This document shows, one piece after another, positions 26,069 to 34,550 of a DNA stretch of 64,000 nt (positions are counted from its first letter, which is position 1; each line of letters starts with the position of its first letter). Below the pieces are notes generated by a model, which saw only the letters and a program-made list of their open reading frames with translations, was not told the origin of the DNA and made no database searches. The position numbers and the translations under genes were made by a program. The DNA is from Flavobacterium xueshanense (lineage in GTDB: Bacteria > Bacteroidota > Bacteroidia > Flavobacteriales > Flavobacteriaceae), in NCBI RefSeq assembly GCF_900112975.1, contig NZ_FONQ01000012.1, positions 48,027-112,026 on the forward strand, written 5' to 3'.

Positions 26069-27376
26069 TTATTCTGGCTTTTGAAACTCAATCATAATGT
26101 GCTCTAAATTTATTTTTTGTTTGACTAAGGAAAGTCCATATCTTTCTTTTAATTGCTTTTTTATACTTTCAAAATCTTTCGTTTCAAGGGTAATGTTATA
26201 ATTGTCTTTGCTACCTGTTTTATCCAAAATCATTTTATTGCTTTTTGGAATTAAAGCATGGATAAGCGCATTAATTTTGGATTTTTTGATGATGATTCCC
26301 TCTGGATTTATAATAATCATGTTTCCATAAGCGTTATTGTTTGATTTATATTTCAATAATAATGCTGGATTTACAACTTCTAGATTCCATACTTCAGTTG
26401 CTTTAGTACTTTTTTTGATTTTAAAATCATAGCTTTTAGCCAATTGATTCAAGGCAATACTTTTGGTTTGAGAACTGTTTTTCGATTTGTTTTTGAAGTT
26501 TAAGTGTAGAGTTTGGTCCAACATTTCTTTATCATTGGTTTTCAGCAATATATCATTTGTATTCAATAAATAGGTTAAGGTAGTTTTCAGACTTACATTT
26601 TTGTAAACAATGCTGTCAGGATAATTTTTTTGAATGCTTGGAATAGATATATCGTTAGTTTCTTCTATTTTTATCGAATAAAAACTGTTTTCAACGTTTA
26701 ATTCTTCCGTATCGTTTAACATGAAAAATAAAGGAATACCGATAAAGAAAGCATTGTGAAATGAATGGAGCAATAGTCCTGAAACAAATCCATTGCGAAC
26801 TCTTACATAGCCGATAATGAGTCCTAATATTATTTGCGGTGCCACTAATATTGGTGATAAAAGTAAAATTGTATACGAAAATTCAAAATTACTGATGTGG
26901 ATTAACCCGAATATTACAGCAGAAAAATAGAATATGTACTTGTATCTTTTTTTCCAAAAAGAAATCAGAAACGTTTCTGCTTTTTGTTCATTCCTAACGC
27001 CCGTGAGGGAAACTATTGAAATTAAAAAATGCAACGCATAATTATTTTTATAGCGCAAATATAGCCTAAAAATTAATTCTTCAATTAAAGGACCAATTAC
27101 AACTGTTAATAGTAGTAGCAATACAACTGGAGACGATTTGATCATGTCCAGAATTTTGTGGTTATCTGCATCAACAAGTCCCAATGTTTCCAAACCACTT
27201 ATCAGAAGTATCAGTACTACCATAAGAGGAATTTCAATAATTAACAAAGAAATAAGTGTCTTAAATTTTTTAGCAGCTGATAATTCGGGACCCGCTTCGT
27301 CTACAGGATTTTTTAGAAAAGAGATTAAATCAGTAAAGGTTTCTTTTATGTTGTCCAGCATAATATTGTTGCTCAT
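26069..27376 (-). CDS. CPBP-family intramembrane metalloprotease with C-terminal extracytoplasmic domain
   Basis: A 435-residue protein. The N-terminal half has about six membrane helices and the CPBP (Rce1-like) motifs: E99-E100-x3-R104 in PLIEELIFRLYLR, H160 in FGLIHISNF, and H204/H207 in LHSFHNAFF. From about residue 225 the protein leaves the membrane and continues as a soluble domain of roughly 200 residues with no recognised family (SLKTTLTYLLNTNDILLKTND and following). This long tail is not part of ordinary CPBP proteins of about 200-280 residues. Its target is unknown. Confidence 0.8.
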   Translation of the reverse strand: MSNNIMLDNIKETFTDLISFLKNPVDEAGPELSAAKKFKTLISLLIIEIPLMVVLILLISGLETLGLVDADNHKILDMIKSSPVVLLLLLTVVIGPLIEELIFRLYLRYKNNYALHFLISIVSLTGVRNEQKAETFLISFWKKRYKYIFYFSAVIFGLIHISNFEFSYTILLLSPILVAPQIILGLIIGYVRVRNGFVSGLLLHSFHNAFFIGIPLFFMLNDTEELNVENSFYSIKIEETNDISIPSIQKNYPDSIVYKNVSLKTTLTYLLNTNDILLKTNDKEMLDQTLHLNFKNKSKNSSQTKSIALNQLAKSYDFKIKKSTKATEVWNLEVVNPALLLKYKSNNNAYGNMIIINPEGIIIKKSKINALIHALIPKSNKMILDKTGSKDNYNITLETKDFESIKKQLKERYGLSLVKQKINLEHIMIEFQKPE

Positions 27377-27689
27377 ATTTAATTTTAGTATTTTAGTTTT
27401 TCGTAAAAAATATTTTAATTATTGCGCAATTGGTTTGCATTGTTGAGTAGGTTTTGAGCTTTATGCATTTATAATCTTTCGTAACAAACTACGTGGAGTT
27501 GATAAAGAAAAAAACAATTGTTTTGTGATAGACTAAATCTTACTGATGAATCAGTTTATACACATTTTTGTAGATTTAGATCCAGTTACGACATTAAATT
27601 TACAGATTTTCAAAGCCATACTATCCATATTAAAATAATCTTCAAACTCAAAAAAATAAGAAGCTACTTGAGTTCGAATTCCCTCATAT

Positions 27690-28006
27690 AAAAAATAGAT
27701 TTTCTTTCTTTTATTAGATTGACACCTTTCAATAAGATTCGGAATTCTATCTGCTCCAAGCACTCAAAAAAGCTTCTTCTTTAAAAAGAAAATCATTGGC
27801 ATCTGCTTAAATAAGCATAACTTTTTTGACTGCCGGAATATTCATCTCTAAAAGCTACAGCTTTGGAAATAGCTGCACAGGAACTTTTCCCCAAAAAATA
27901 TTTTCAACTAATTGAGTTGCTGTTTACGACTCGGTTACTGTAATAACTTGTGCGGTTGCATTAAATGAAATGCAAAAAATGAAAAGACAAAATAGTATTG
28001 TTTTCA
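27690..28006 (-). pseudogene. Decayed choice-of-anchor-L-like surface-protein gene (5' remnant)
   Basis: Reading the minus strand from about 28006 gives VKTILFCLFIFCISFNATAQ, a plain signal peptide, then VITVTES, a stop, TATQLVENIF, a frameshift, SSCAAISKAVAFRDEYSGSQ with KSYAYL, another shift, and NDFLFKEEAFLSAWSR. This order (VTESYTAxQLVExIL, SSCAAIS, FPF..GIVLSTW) is the start of the choice-of-anchor-L domain common in T9SS-exported surface proteins. Several stops and shifts show decay. Downstream, 27551-27689 holds only a 70-codon frame with no recognised similarity; 27377-27550 shows nothing clear. Confidence 0.55.
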
Positions 28007-28031
28007 CACCGCTCGTAGAGAGATAAAAATA

Positions 28032-28868
28032 CTACAAATCTCTATTTTTTAACAATCGGTAGGAAAGGAAAATAAAAATCACGGTCCAGCACAAAACAAT
28101 ACCAACGGAGGAATAATGTACATCATAATCTTTAATGTTGTCCAAACCAATTTGTGTTCCCAAGTTTTTTACCACAGACAATCGAGAAAACGGTTCAACT
28201 ATTAAATTGGACATGGATTCTAAAGGAAAAAACTGCATAATTGAAGCCGCAGTTTTGCTATTTGGGAATATTTTGAAAGTCAAAATTCCTTTGATAATTC
28301 CTTCAATAATATTCCAAACCAAAAGAAATCCCAACGCAAATGCGGAACGTTTCACTAGTATTCCTAAAAATAAACAGAAGGAGAAAAAACCAACTAACTT
28401 CAGGAAATAAGCCAACAGGTATTCTAAATTTGAAAAAACAATGCTGAATTCAGTGTAGGAAGAAAAACTTAATCCTAACAGGAGTGACATTATAAAGATA
28501 AAAAGGGTAGATACTGTTGCAAATAAAATGACGGTTAGAAATTTAGACTGAATAAATTCTCTTTTACTCATTCCGTCAATTAAATTTTGTTTTAAAGTTC
28601 CATAACTATATTCGTTTGCCATCATTGACACGATTACGATAGCCAAAAATAATTTTAATATCGCTGCGATATAAGTGTTAAAATGCCAAATAAAAGGGAA
28701 GTTAAATATTCCCATCTCCGCTAAATGAAACTTAAAAATGCCCAAGTCAAATTTTATTGAGGCTATTAATGCAATGAAGGTTAAGAGAATAAAATAAGTT
28801 AAAGTCAAAATCCGACTTGCTTTGTTTTTCCAGATTTTTTGAAGTTCTATAGAAAGGAGTCTTTTCAT
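28032..28868 (-). CDS. ABC-2 type transporter permease
   Basis: A 278-residue membrane protein with about six helices when started at 28868 (MKRLLSIELQKIWKNKASRILT); an in-frame start 14 codons upstream is less likely because this one begins the usual permease opening. The pattern is that of ABC-2 permeases of the bacitracin/lantibiotic-immunity (BcrB/NatB-like) kind: basic N terminus, MANEYSYGTLKQNLIDGMSKREFIQSK loop, paired hydrophobic segments, final helix GIVLCWTVIFIFLSYRLL. It lies 50 bases downstream of the ATPase gene; together they form an exporter of unknown substrate. Confidence 0.85.
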   Translation of the reverse strand: MKRLLSIELQKIWKNKASRILTLTYFILLTFIALIASIKFDLGIFKFHLAEMGIFNFPFIWHFNTYIAAILKLFLAIVIVSMMANEYSYGTLKQNLIDGMSKREFIQSKFLTVILFATVSTLFIFIMSLLLGLSFSSYTEFSIVFSNLEYLLAYFLKLVGFFSFCLFLGILVKRSAFALGFLLVWNIIEGIIKGILTFKIFPNSKTAASIMQFFPLESMSNLIVEPFSRLSVVKNLGTQIGLDNIKDYDVHYSSVGIVLCWTVIFIFLSYRLLKNRDL

Positions 28869-28917
28869 TTTTAGATTGATATTTATGATTTTAAGGTTGT
28901 GAGTGAACAAGACGGTG

Positions 28918-29823
28918 TTATTTATTTTTCGTCAATTCTAAAAATTGTTCTTCCAAACTGTTTTTTCGTTTAACCAAATGATTTAATAATATGTTTTTTT
29001 CAAAAAGAAAACGATTCAATTCTTTTGCCTCTAAATTATCTTTCAAATACACTAAAACTTTTCCATCCTCGTTCGCAACATTTTTAACTGCCGGATGCAT
29101 TTTAACAACTTCAATTAAATTCGTATTGTCATCAGCCTGTAATTCAAAGAATCCCTCATTTGCTGACATACCATCAACTAATCCCGTGTATAGAATCTCT
29201 CCTTTTCTTAAAACTAAAACATGCGTACACACTTTTTCTACCTCGTCCAATAAATGAGAAGCAAGTAGAATAGTTGTTCCTTGAGCTGCAATTTGTTTGA
29301 TAATATCTCTAATTTGATGAATTCCCTGAGGATCTAAACCATTTGTGGGCTCATCAAGGATCAAAATTTCAGGATCGTTTAGCAAGGCAGATGCTATGGC
29401 TAATCGCTGTTTCATTCCTAAAGAAAAAGTACTGAATTTGCTGTGTTGTCGATCTGTTAAGCCCACTAACTCTAACTTTTCGGTGACTTTAGTGTACCTA
29501 ATTCCTTTAATTTTACAGACCAATTCTAAGTTTTCCTTAGCCGTCATGTACGGATAGAAATTAGGTCTTTCGATGATTGCTCCCACTTTTTTTAGTGCTT
29601 CATGAGTTTTCATTGCACCATCAAACCAGCTGTATTCTCCGGAAGTTTTATTGACAACATTCAGTACAATCCCCAAAGTAGTTGATTTTCCGCTACCGTT
29701 AGGACCAAGAATTCCGTACACATTGCCTTTATGGATGTCGAAAGAAACATTTTTTAGCGCTTGAAGAGCGCCATATCGTTTGTTGAGATTTTTAATAGAA
29801 AGTATCGTTTCCAATGAGTTCAT
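28918..29823 (-). CDS. ABC transporter ATP-binding protein
   Basis: A 301-residue ATPase. Walker A GPNGSGKSTT (about 40-49), signature FSLGMKQRLAIASALL (about 137-152), Walker B PEILILDEPTNGLDP (about 155-169) and the H-loop LLASHLLDEVEKVC are all intact. The C-terminal 80 residues form the extension typical of the DrrA/BcrA group. It energises the ABC-2 permease encoded immediately downstream. Substrate unknown; the group includes antimicrobial-peptide and lipid exporters. Confidence 0.9.
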   Translation of the reverse strand: MNSLETILSIKNLNKRYGALQALKNVSFDIHKGNVYGILGPNGSGKSTTLGIVLNVVNKTSGEYSWFDGAMKTHEALKKVGAIIERPNFYPYMTAKENLELVCKIKGIRYTKVTEKLELVGLTDRQHSKFSTFSLGMKQRLAIASALLNDPEILILDEPTNGLDPQGIHQIRDIIKQIAAQGTTILLASHLLDEVEKVCTHVLVLRKGEILYTGLVDGMSANEGFFELQADDNTNLIEVVKMHPAVKNVANEDGKVLVYLKDNLEAKELNRFLFEKNILLNHLVKRKNSLEEQFLELTKNK

Positions 29824-29880
29824 CTTTTACCTTTTTATATAGGACGATCAAGGAAGCATTTTGTTACTAATTAATCAGAC

Positions 29881-30282
29881 TTAGTTTAAATCACCAATTA
29901 ATTTGCATAAAACATCTAATTTTTGGGTAGTTATAGGTTTCATAATATAATCTTTAACCACTTTGTATTTCTTTGCCATTTCAATATCGGCAGGGTCAAT
30001 GGAGGAAGTCATTATGAAAATATGAATATTTTTCTCTATCATTAATGAAATAAATTCATCTAAAAACTGCCATCCATCCATCACAGGCATATTGAGATCC
30101 AGTAAAATTGCATCCGGCAGAATTCCATTATTTCCCACATTTTGTTTTAATTTAGAAATGGCATCCTGAGCTTCGTAGAACGATTCTATTTCTTCACAAA
30201 AATCATTTTTAGAAATGAGGATACTCATTAGTTTCACGGTTAATTTGTCATCATCTATGATGTATGTTAATTTATTTTTCAT
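29881..30282 (-). CDS. Single-domain response regulator
   Basis: A 133-residue receiver domain without an output domain. The acidic pair lies in YIIDDDKLT (D10-D12), the phospho-acceptor is D62 in ILLDLNMPVMDGW, and the conserved lysine is in DYIMKPIT. It overlaps the end of the histidine-kinase gene by 11 bases, so the two are co-translated and very probably a pair. With no DNA-binding domain it must act by protein contact or phosphorelay. Confidence 0.9.
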   Translation of the reverse strand: MKNKLTYIIDDDKLTVKLMSILISKNDFCEEIESFYEAQDAISKLKQNVGNNGILPDAILLDLNMPVMDGWQFLDEFISLMIEKNIHIFIMTSSIDPADIEMAKKYKVVKDYIMKPITTQKLDVLCKLIGDLN

Positions 30283-32101
30283 TTAAATAAATTTTAAAAT
30301 TAGAACCTTGACCCACTTCACTCTCGACTTCAATTTTGCCGTCCATAGCTTCCAGTTGGTTTTTAGTTATAAATAATCCAATACCTTTCGCATCTTCGTT
30401 ACCGTGGAAAGTTTTATACATTCCAAAGAGTTTATGACCATTTTTTTCTAAATTCAATCCTAGCCCATTGTCTTTGAAATGTATTACAGTACAATCCTCA
30501 ATAATTTCAAATCCTATTGTAAGAGTTGCAGTTCGCTCGGGTGACTTGTATTTTATAGCATTTGTAAACAAATTTATTAAAATACTGTCCAAATAAGCGG
30601 GAATTGCAGTAACTGTTAAATCTTCCGGAATAGTATCAGTGATGATTATTTTGCTCTCTTTTATGGCCAAGCTTAATGCCATTTTTGTTTTTTCGATTTC
30701 GTGTTTTAAGCGAATCCCTTTTTTTTCAATATTTGTATTTTGCTGAATGCAAATAATCTCATTCAGATATTCTATTGATTCAGACAGTTTATCCGTTCCT
30801 TCTTTGAACAAATCAAAATAAGAAAGTTTATCCTCAATGTTGTCAGTATTTTCTATGACATCTACAATCATAGAGAGGTTACTGGTATGTGACCGAATAT
30901 TATGGGAAACGATATGTGTAAAGTTAAATAATTTATTGTTTTGACAACTGGTAATTTCTAACAATCTTTTAAGTTCTAATTCTTTTTCAATTCTTAAAGT
31001 CACATTTCGGCCTACGCCTACAAAGTTTATGAAATTATTATCACTGTCGAATACTATCGTAATATTCAACTCAAACCAATATTTTTCTTTATTTTTGTTA
31101 TAATTGAGTATCGTGATTTTTATGCTTTCTTTATTCTTGATTGCTTTTTGCATTAGCAAGGTGGTCTTAAAGTCAGTTTCAGGCCCTACAGACAAATAAC
31201 CGGGTTTTTGGCCTATTACTTCTTCCATATTCAAACCTGTAAGATCTAAATAAGCCTGATTTGCCCATACTGCCACTCCTTTTTCATCAGCAATTACAAT
31301 CGTATCTGTAGTTTCTGAAGCAGCAAGGGAAAGTAAATTTAATTTTTTTTCAACATTCTTTCTTTCGCTGATGTCTCTAATATAAAAAACGGAGTAGGTG
31401 ATATTTTTAACTTGAAATTTCTTTCCTGAGGCTATTTCTACTGGAATAGATTCTCCCGATTTTCTTTTTATATATGTTTCGTCTACGGTATATTCATTCC
31501 TGTTTAAATTATATTTTAGAAAAAAACGTACTTCTTTTTTAAATTCTTCCGGGAAAAGTTTAGAATTGTGTAAGCCCTTTAATTCAAAAAGATCATATCC
31601 GGTAAGCTCTATAGATCTGGGATTGCAATCCGTTATGACTCCTGTAGAAATATCAATGATAAAAATAGCGTCATTGGCACTGGAAAAAATAGACGAAAAT
31701 TTTTCTACATTTAATTGAAGTTCATTAATTAAATTTTGCTCATTTGTAATATCCTGAAAAGTGCCCAATAAATTTACAGGTTTTCCATCAATGATTTCTA
31801 CCTGGCAAATACATTCGATATATCTGATATTATTTTTAGCTGTGGTAATTTGAAATTTATCTTCAAAAGAAATTCCGTCATGAATAGCACTTTCGATAAG
31901 ACTTTTAATTCTATCTCTATTTTCACCTTCCGTGTAAAAATTTATTCCGCTACCGGTAACAGGTTCAAAATCATCAGAAACTTCAAGAATACATTTTGTA
32001 ACTGCATCCCAAAAAATATGATTAGTCAGTAAATTCATTTTCCAAATACCAATTTTAGCTGATTGTGCAGCTTTGAAATAGAGGTCAAGTTTATCTGTCA
32101 T
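30272..32101 (-). CDS. PAS-domain sensor histidine kinase
   Basis: A 609-residue soluble kinase with no membrane helix. There are three PAS-type segments (about 1-120, 125-250 and 255-380; for example IFSSANDAIFIIDISTGVITDCNPRSIELTGYD), then the H-box HIVSHNIRSHTSNLSMIVDV near 395-415, and a catalytic domain with NLFTNAIKYKSP (N box), DNGLGL (G1) and GIGLFITKNQLEAMDG (G2). The lack of helices points to a cytoplasmic signal. The receiver gene overlaps its 3' end. A TATATTTG -7 element lies 40 bases upstream. Confidence 0.9.
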   Translation of the reverse strand: MTDKLDLYFKAAQSAKIGIWKMNLLTNHIFWDAVTKCILEVSDDFEPVTGSGINFYTEGENRDRIKSLIESAIHDGISFEDKFQITTAKNNIRYIECICQVEIIDGKPVNLLGTFQDITNEQNLINELQLNVEKFSSIFSSANDAIFIIDISTGVITDCNPRSIELTGYDLFELKGLHNSKLFPEEFKKEVRFFLKYNLNRNEYTVDETYIKRKSGESIPVEIASGKKFQVKNITYSVFYIRDISERKNVEKKLNLLSLAASETTDTIVIADEKGVAVWANQAYLDLTGLNMEEVIGQKPGYLSVGPETDFKTTLLMQKAIKNKESIKITILNYNKNKEKYWFELNITIVFDSDNNFINFVGVGRNVTLRIEKELELKRLLEITSCQNNKLFNFTHIVSHNIRSHTSNLSMIVDVIENTDNIEDKLSYFDLFKEGTDKLSESIEYLNEIICIQQNTNIEKKGIRLKHEIEKTKMALSLAIKESKIIITDTIPEDLTVTAIPAYLDSILINLFTNAIKYKSPERTATLTIGFEIIEDCTVIHFKDNGLGLNLEKNGHKLFGMYKTFHGNEDAKGIGLFITKNQLEAMDGKIEVESEVGQGSNFKIYLNEK

Positions 32102-32137
32102 TTGTAGATTTTAAATGTTTAAAGATAGTGCGGCTTT

Positions 32138-32145
32138 CAAATATA
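32138..32145 (-). promoter_or_regulatory. -7 promoter element for the histidine-kinase operon
   Basis: The minus strand reads TATATTTG, fitting TAnnTTTG, 37 bases ahead of the kinase start. The matching -33 element is not clear. Confidence 0.4.
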
Positions 32146-32505
32146 AAGTTTGTATATCGGAGTCCATTTTTTTAACAAAAATATAGATATTTTCTGGATA
32201 GTGTCATAATTATTTATGGGAACTTTCTTAAAATTAAGTGTTTGTGTTTTTTATTGATTTTATTGTTGTTAAACAAAGATTAAAAAGATTAAATCTTATC
32301 CATTAATTAAATATTAAGAAACTCGATGGGAAGGATTTTCCGTTTTTCAATAGTAAGTTTTCTATTTCATTTAACATTTATAGAGAAAAATAAATTACTG
32401 AGTTTAATTCTGTTTAAATCAGCTCATATACTTTGTTATGCATAAATTTTAAATATTTTCCTCTAAGAATTGTTACGGTATATGGAACTATAAATTTCTA
32501 AACTA

Positions 32506-32539
32506 TTGCCATACAACAGCTTAATTTATTGTAATTTTG
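32506..32539 (+). promoter_or_regulatory. Promoter for the 354-residue protein gene
   Basis: TTG at 32506-32508 and TAATTTTG at 32532-32539, 23 bases apart, are a loose fit to the Bacteroidetes promoter. The leader to the start codon at 32556 is 16 bases. Confidence 0.45.
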
Positions 32540-32555
32540 AATTAAATTTTGCCAA

Positions 32556-33620
32556 ATGAGTGAACCAATAATGCTTTTCAAAAAACCATCTTATCCTATA
32601 AATGATTCCCTTTTGGAGTACTTAGAACGATTTGATAGGTTATCTAAAGTTTCCATTTTTTACGATGATTTATTACGCTTTGCAGGCTCTGTAACGGTAT
32701 ATGATAAAAACGATCTGGATACCTTGTGGATTAGAGTTTATTATAATGAGTACGAAAGGGAAGAAATTGATTTAAATCTAAAAAAAATCTACTCGCTGTT
32801 GCACTCTGATGGTAATTTGGGAATTATTAAGTTCCTAAATGTAGATTCTATTGATTATTGCACTTTTGGAAATTCTAAGCCTTTCCGAATAAAAGTCAGA
32901 AATATTCTCAATGACAATTACACCCATTTTTACATTAAGAAAGCGGATGCTTCCCGCGTTTATGGGTTAGAGCTGGAACACATACTTTCGCCCGATAAAA
33001 TAAATTTTTTAGTGTACCAAGACACTTTGATAGAAGAACATATCATGGGAATTCCGGGCGATGTATTCATAAAAACCTTGCTTGCGGATTGTACTGAAAC
33101 GGAAAAATCGCAAATAGCAAAAGAATTCGTAAAGTTCAATGAGCGCTGTATGATCCGATTATTGGGCGACATGCGTTCCTATAATTATGTGATCGTTACC
33201 ACACATGATTTTGATCATGTCGTTTATAAAATACGCGCCATCGATTTTGACCAACAATGTTACGAGGGGAATTTTAAAGTATATCGTCCGCAGTTTTTTA
33301 AAGAAAATTATCCGATGGTTAAGTTGGTCAAAGATAAACTTCAAAACAGTTCTATCGAACAATACAAAGATGAGGAACGATCAGTGCTGGCCAAAAGAAT
33401 TCTTTCCGCTGAAAACAGAATCAACAGATTACTGGAAATTATGGGTGAAGATGAACTTGCGCCAGAATCTCATTTGAAACAATTACAGATGGAACTCTAC
33501 CGTTATACGAATGATTTGAATTTTAAAAAGGCAAAATCAATGGGAAATATCATGAGTGCAGCCTTTGAATTCATTACCCGAAATTTCAAAAGTAATAACT
33601 TATTCAAAAGAAAAATTTAA
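32556..33620 (+). CDS. Conserved protein with kinase-like motifs, unknown function
   Basis: A 354-residue soluble protein of no recognised family. Its motif order resembles an atypical protein or small-molecule kinase: a lysine-bearing strand FYIKKADASRVYGLE (K128/K129), a hinge-like LIEEHIMGIPGDVFI near 157-171, a catalytic-loop-like GDMRSYNYVIV with D205 and N210, and a metal-site-like IRAIDFDQQ with D230 and D232. The C-terminal 90 residues are helical and basic. The kinase reading is inference from motif spacing only. A lipoprotein gene follows in the same direction after 54 bases. Confidence 0.65.
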   Translation: MSEPIMLFKKPSYPINDSLLEYLERFDRLSKVSIFYDDLLRFAGSVTVYDKNDLDTLWIRVYYNEYEREEIDLNLKKIYSLLHSDGNLGIIKFLNVDSIDYCTFGNSKPFRIKVRNILNDNYTHFYIKKADASRVYGLELEHILSPDKINFLVYQDTLIEEHIMGIPGDVFIKTLLADCTETEKSQIAKEFVKFNERCMIRLLGDMRSYNYVIVTTHDFDHVVYKIRAIDFDQQCYEGNFKVYRPQFFKENYPMVKLVKDKLQNSSIEQYKDEERSVLAKRILSAENRINRLLEIMGEDELAPESHLKQLQMELYRYTNDLNFKKAKSMGNIMSAAFEFITRNFKSNNLFKRKI

Positions 33621-33674
33621 AAGACCTTACATTTGAATGATATCTCTTTAGACATAAATTATAATATTTATTAC

Positions 33675-34550
33675 ATGAAAAAATATTCTTCCTTTTTAGT
33701 TGTTTTTATACTTTTTGCTTGTCAGCAAGAATCGGATTCTTTAACAACACTTTATGCGCTGCCCAATAAACTAAAAGAAGTTTCCGGAATAGTGTATACT
33801 CCAAATACCAATTTACTTTGGACTTTGGAAGACCGTGGGAATACAAATGCAATTTATGGGATTGATTCGAATGGCAAAATCGAGAAAACGATTACCATTG
33901 AAAACACGGATAATATCGATTGGGAAGACATTACAAAAGACGCCGAAGGAAACTTATATATTGGAGATTTTGGCAACAATGACAATGAAAGAACGAATTT
34001 GAGTATTTATAAAATCGATAAAAACGCATTAACTGCTGAAAGTACAAATCCGGTTTACAAAGTCTCATTTGCTTATCCGGAACAAAAAGATTTGCCTCCT
34101 AAAAAAACCGAAATGTTTTATGACGTGGAAGGTTTTTTTGAGTTTAAAAACAATTTTTATCTTTTTACTAAAAATCGTAGTAAAGGGTTTGACGGAACCG
34201 CATTTTTGTATAAAATTCCCAATATGCCCGGTTTTCATCAAGCCGTTTTAATGGGGAAATTCAAAACATGCGGTGAGTACAATCATTGCGCTGTTACCAG
34301 TGCAACGATAAGCCCGGATGAGACCAAAGTTGCTGTTTTAACGCATGATAAACTCTTTTTATTTGAAAACTTTCAAGAAGATGATTTTCTTAATGGAACA
34401 AAAACGGTACTGGAATTGAATCATATTTCCCAAAAAGAAGCGGTTTGCTTTACCGGTAATGAGCATTTGTTCATTGCCGATGAAAGAACCAAAAGTGTAG
34501 GAGGAAATGTGTATGGTGTCACTATAAAAATGTTAAAATCCAAATCCTAA
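33675..34550 (+). CDS. Lipoprotein with beta-propeller-like repeats (SdiA-regulated-like)
   Basis: A 291-residue lipoprotein when started at 33675 (MKKYSSFLVVFILFACQQESD, lipobox LFAC, C16); an upstream in-frame start adds 14 residues with no signal character. The mature part has repeated blades such as VSGIVYTPNTNLLWTLEDRGNTNAIYGID and DWEDITKDAEGNLYIGDFGNNDN, like the SdiA-regulated/esterase-like propeller families of Bacteroidetes. No catalytic residues can be assigned. Its 3' end overlaps by 18 bases the end of the convergent metallophosphoesterase gene. Confidence 0.7.
   Translation: MKKYSSFLVVFILFACQQESDSLTTLYALPNKLKEVSGIVYTPNTNLLWTLEDRGNTNAIYGIDSNGKIEKTITIENTDNIDWEDITKDAEGNLYIGDFGNNDNERTNLSIYKIDKNALTAESTNPVYKVSFAYPEQKDLPPKKTEMFYDVEGFFEFKNNFYLFTKNRSKGFDGTAFLYKIPNMPGFHQAVLMGKFKTCGEYNHCAVTSATISPDETKVAVLTHDKLFLFENFQEDDFLNGTKTVLELNHISQKEAVCFTGNEHLFIADERTKSVGGNVYGVTIKMLKSKS

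Larger units (their letters stand above)
32102..32555. other. Divergent intergenic region, kinase operon / 354-residue protein gene
   Basis: A 454-base AT-rich gap. Apart from the -7 element of the kinase operon at 32138-32145 and the promoter at 32506-32539, no coding frame, RNA or repeat is seen here. Confidence 0.5.

Noticed and set aside
27551..27763. 70-codon minus-strand frame as a real gene
   Set aside because: It starts inside the decayed surface-protein remnant and has no recognisable family; more likely debris, although not excluded.
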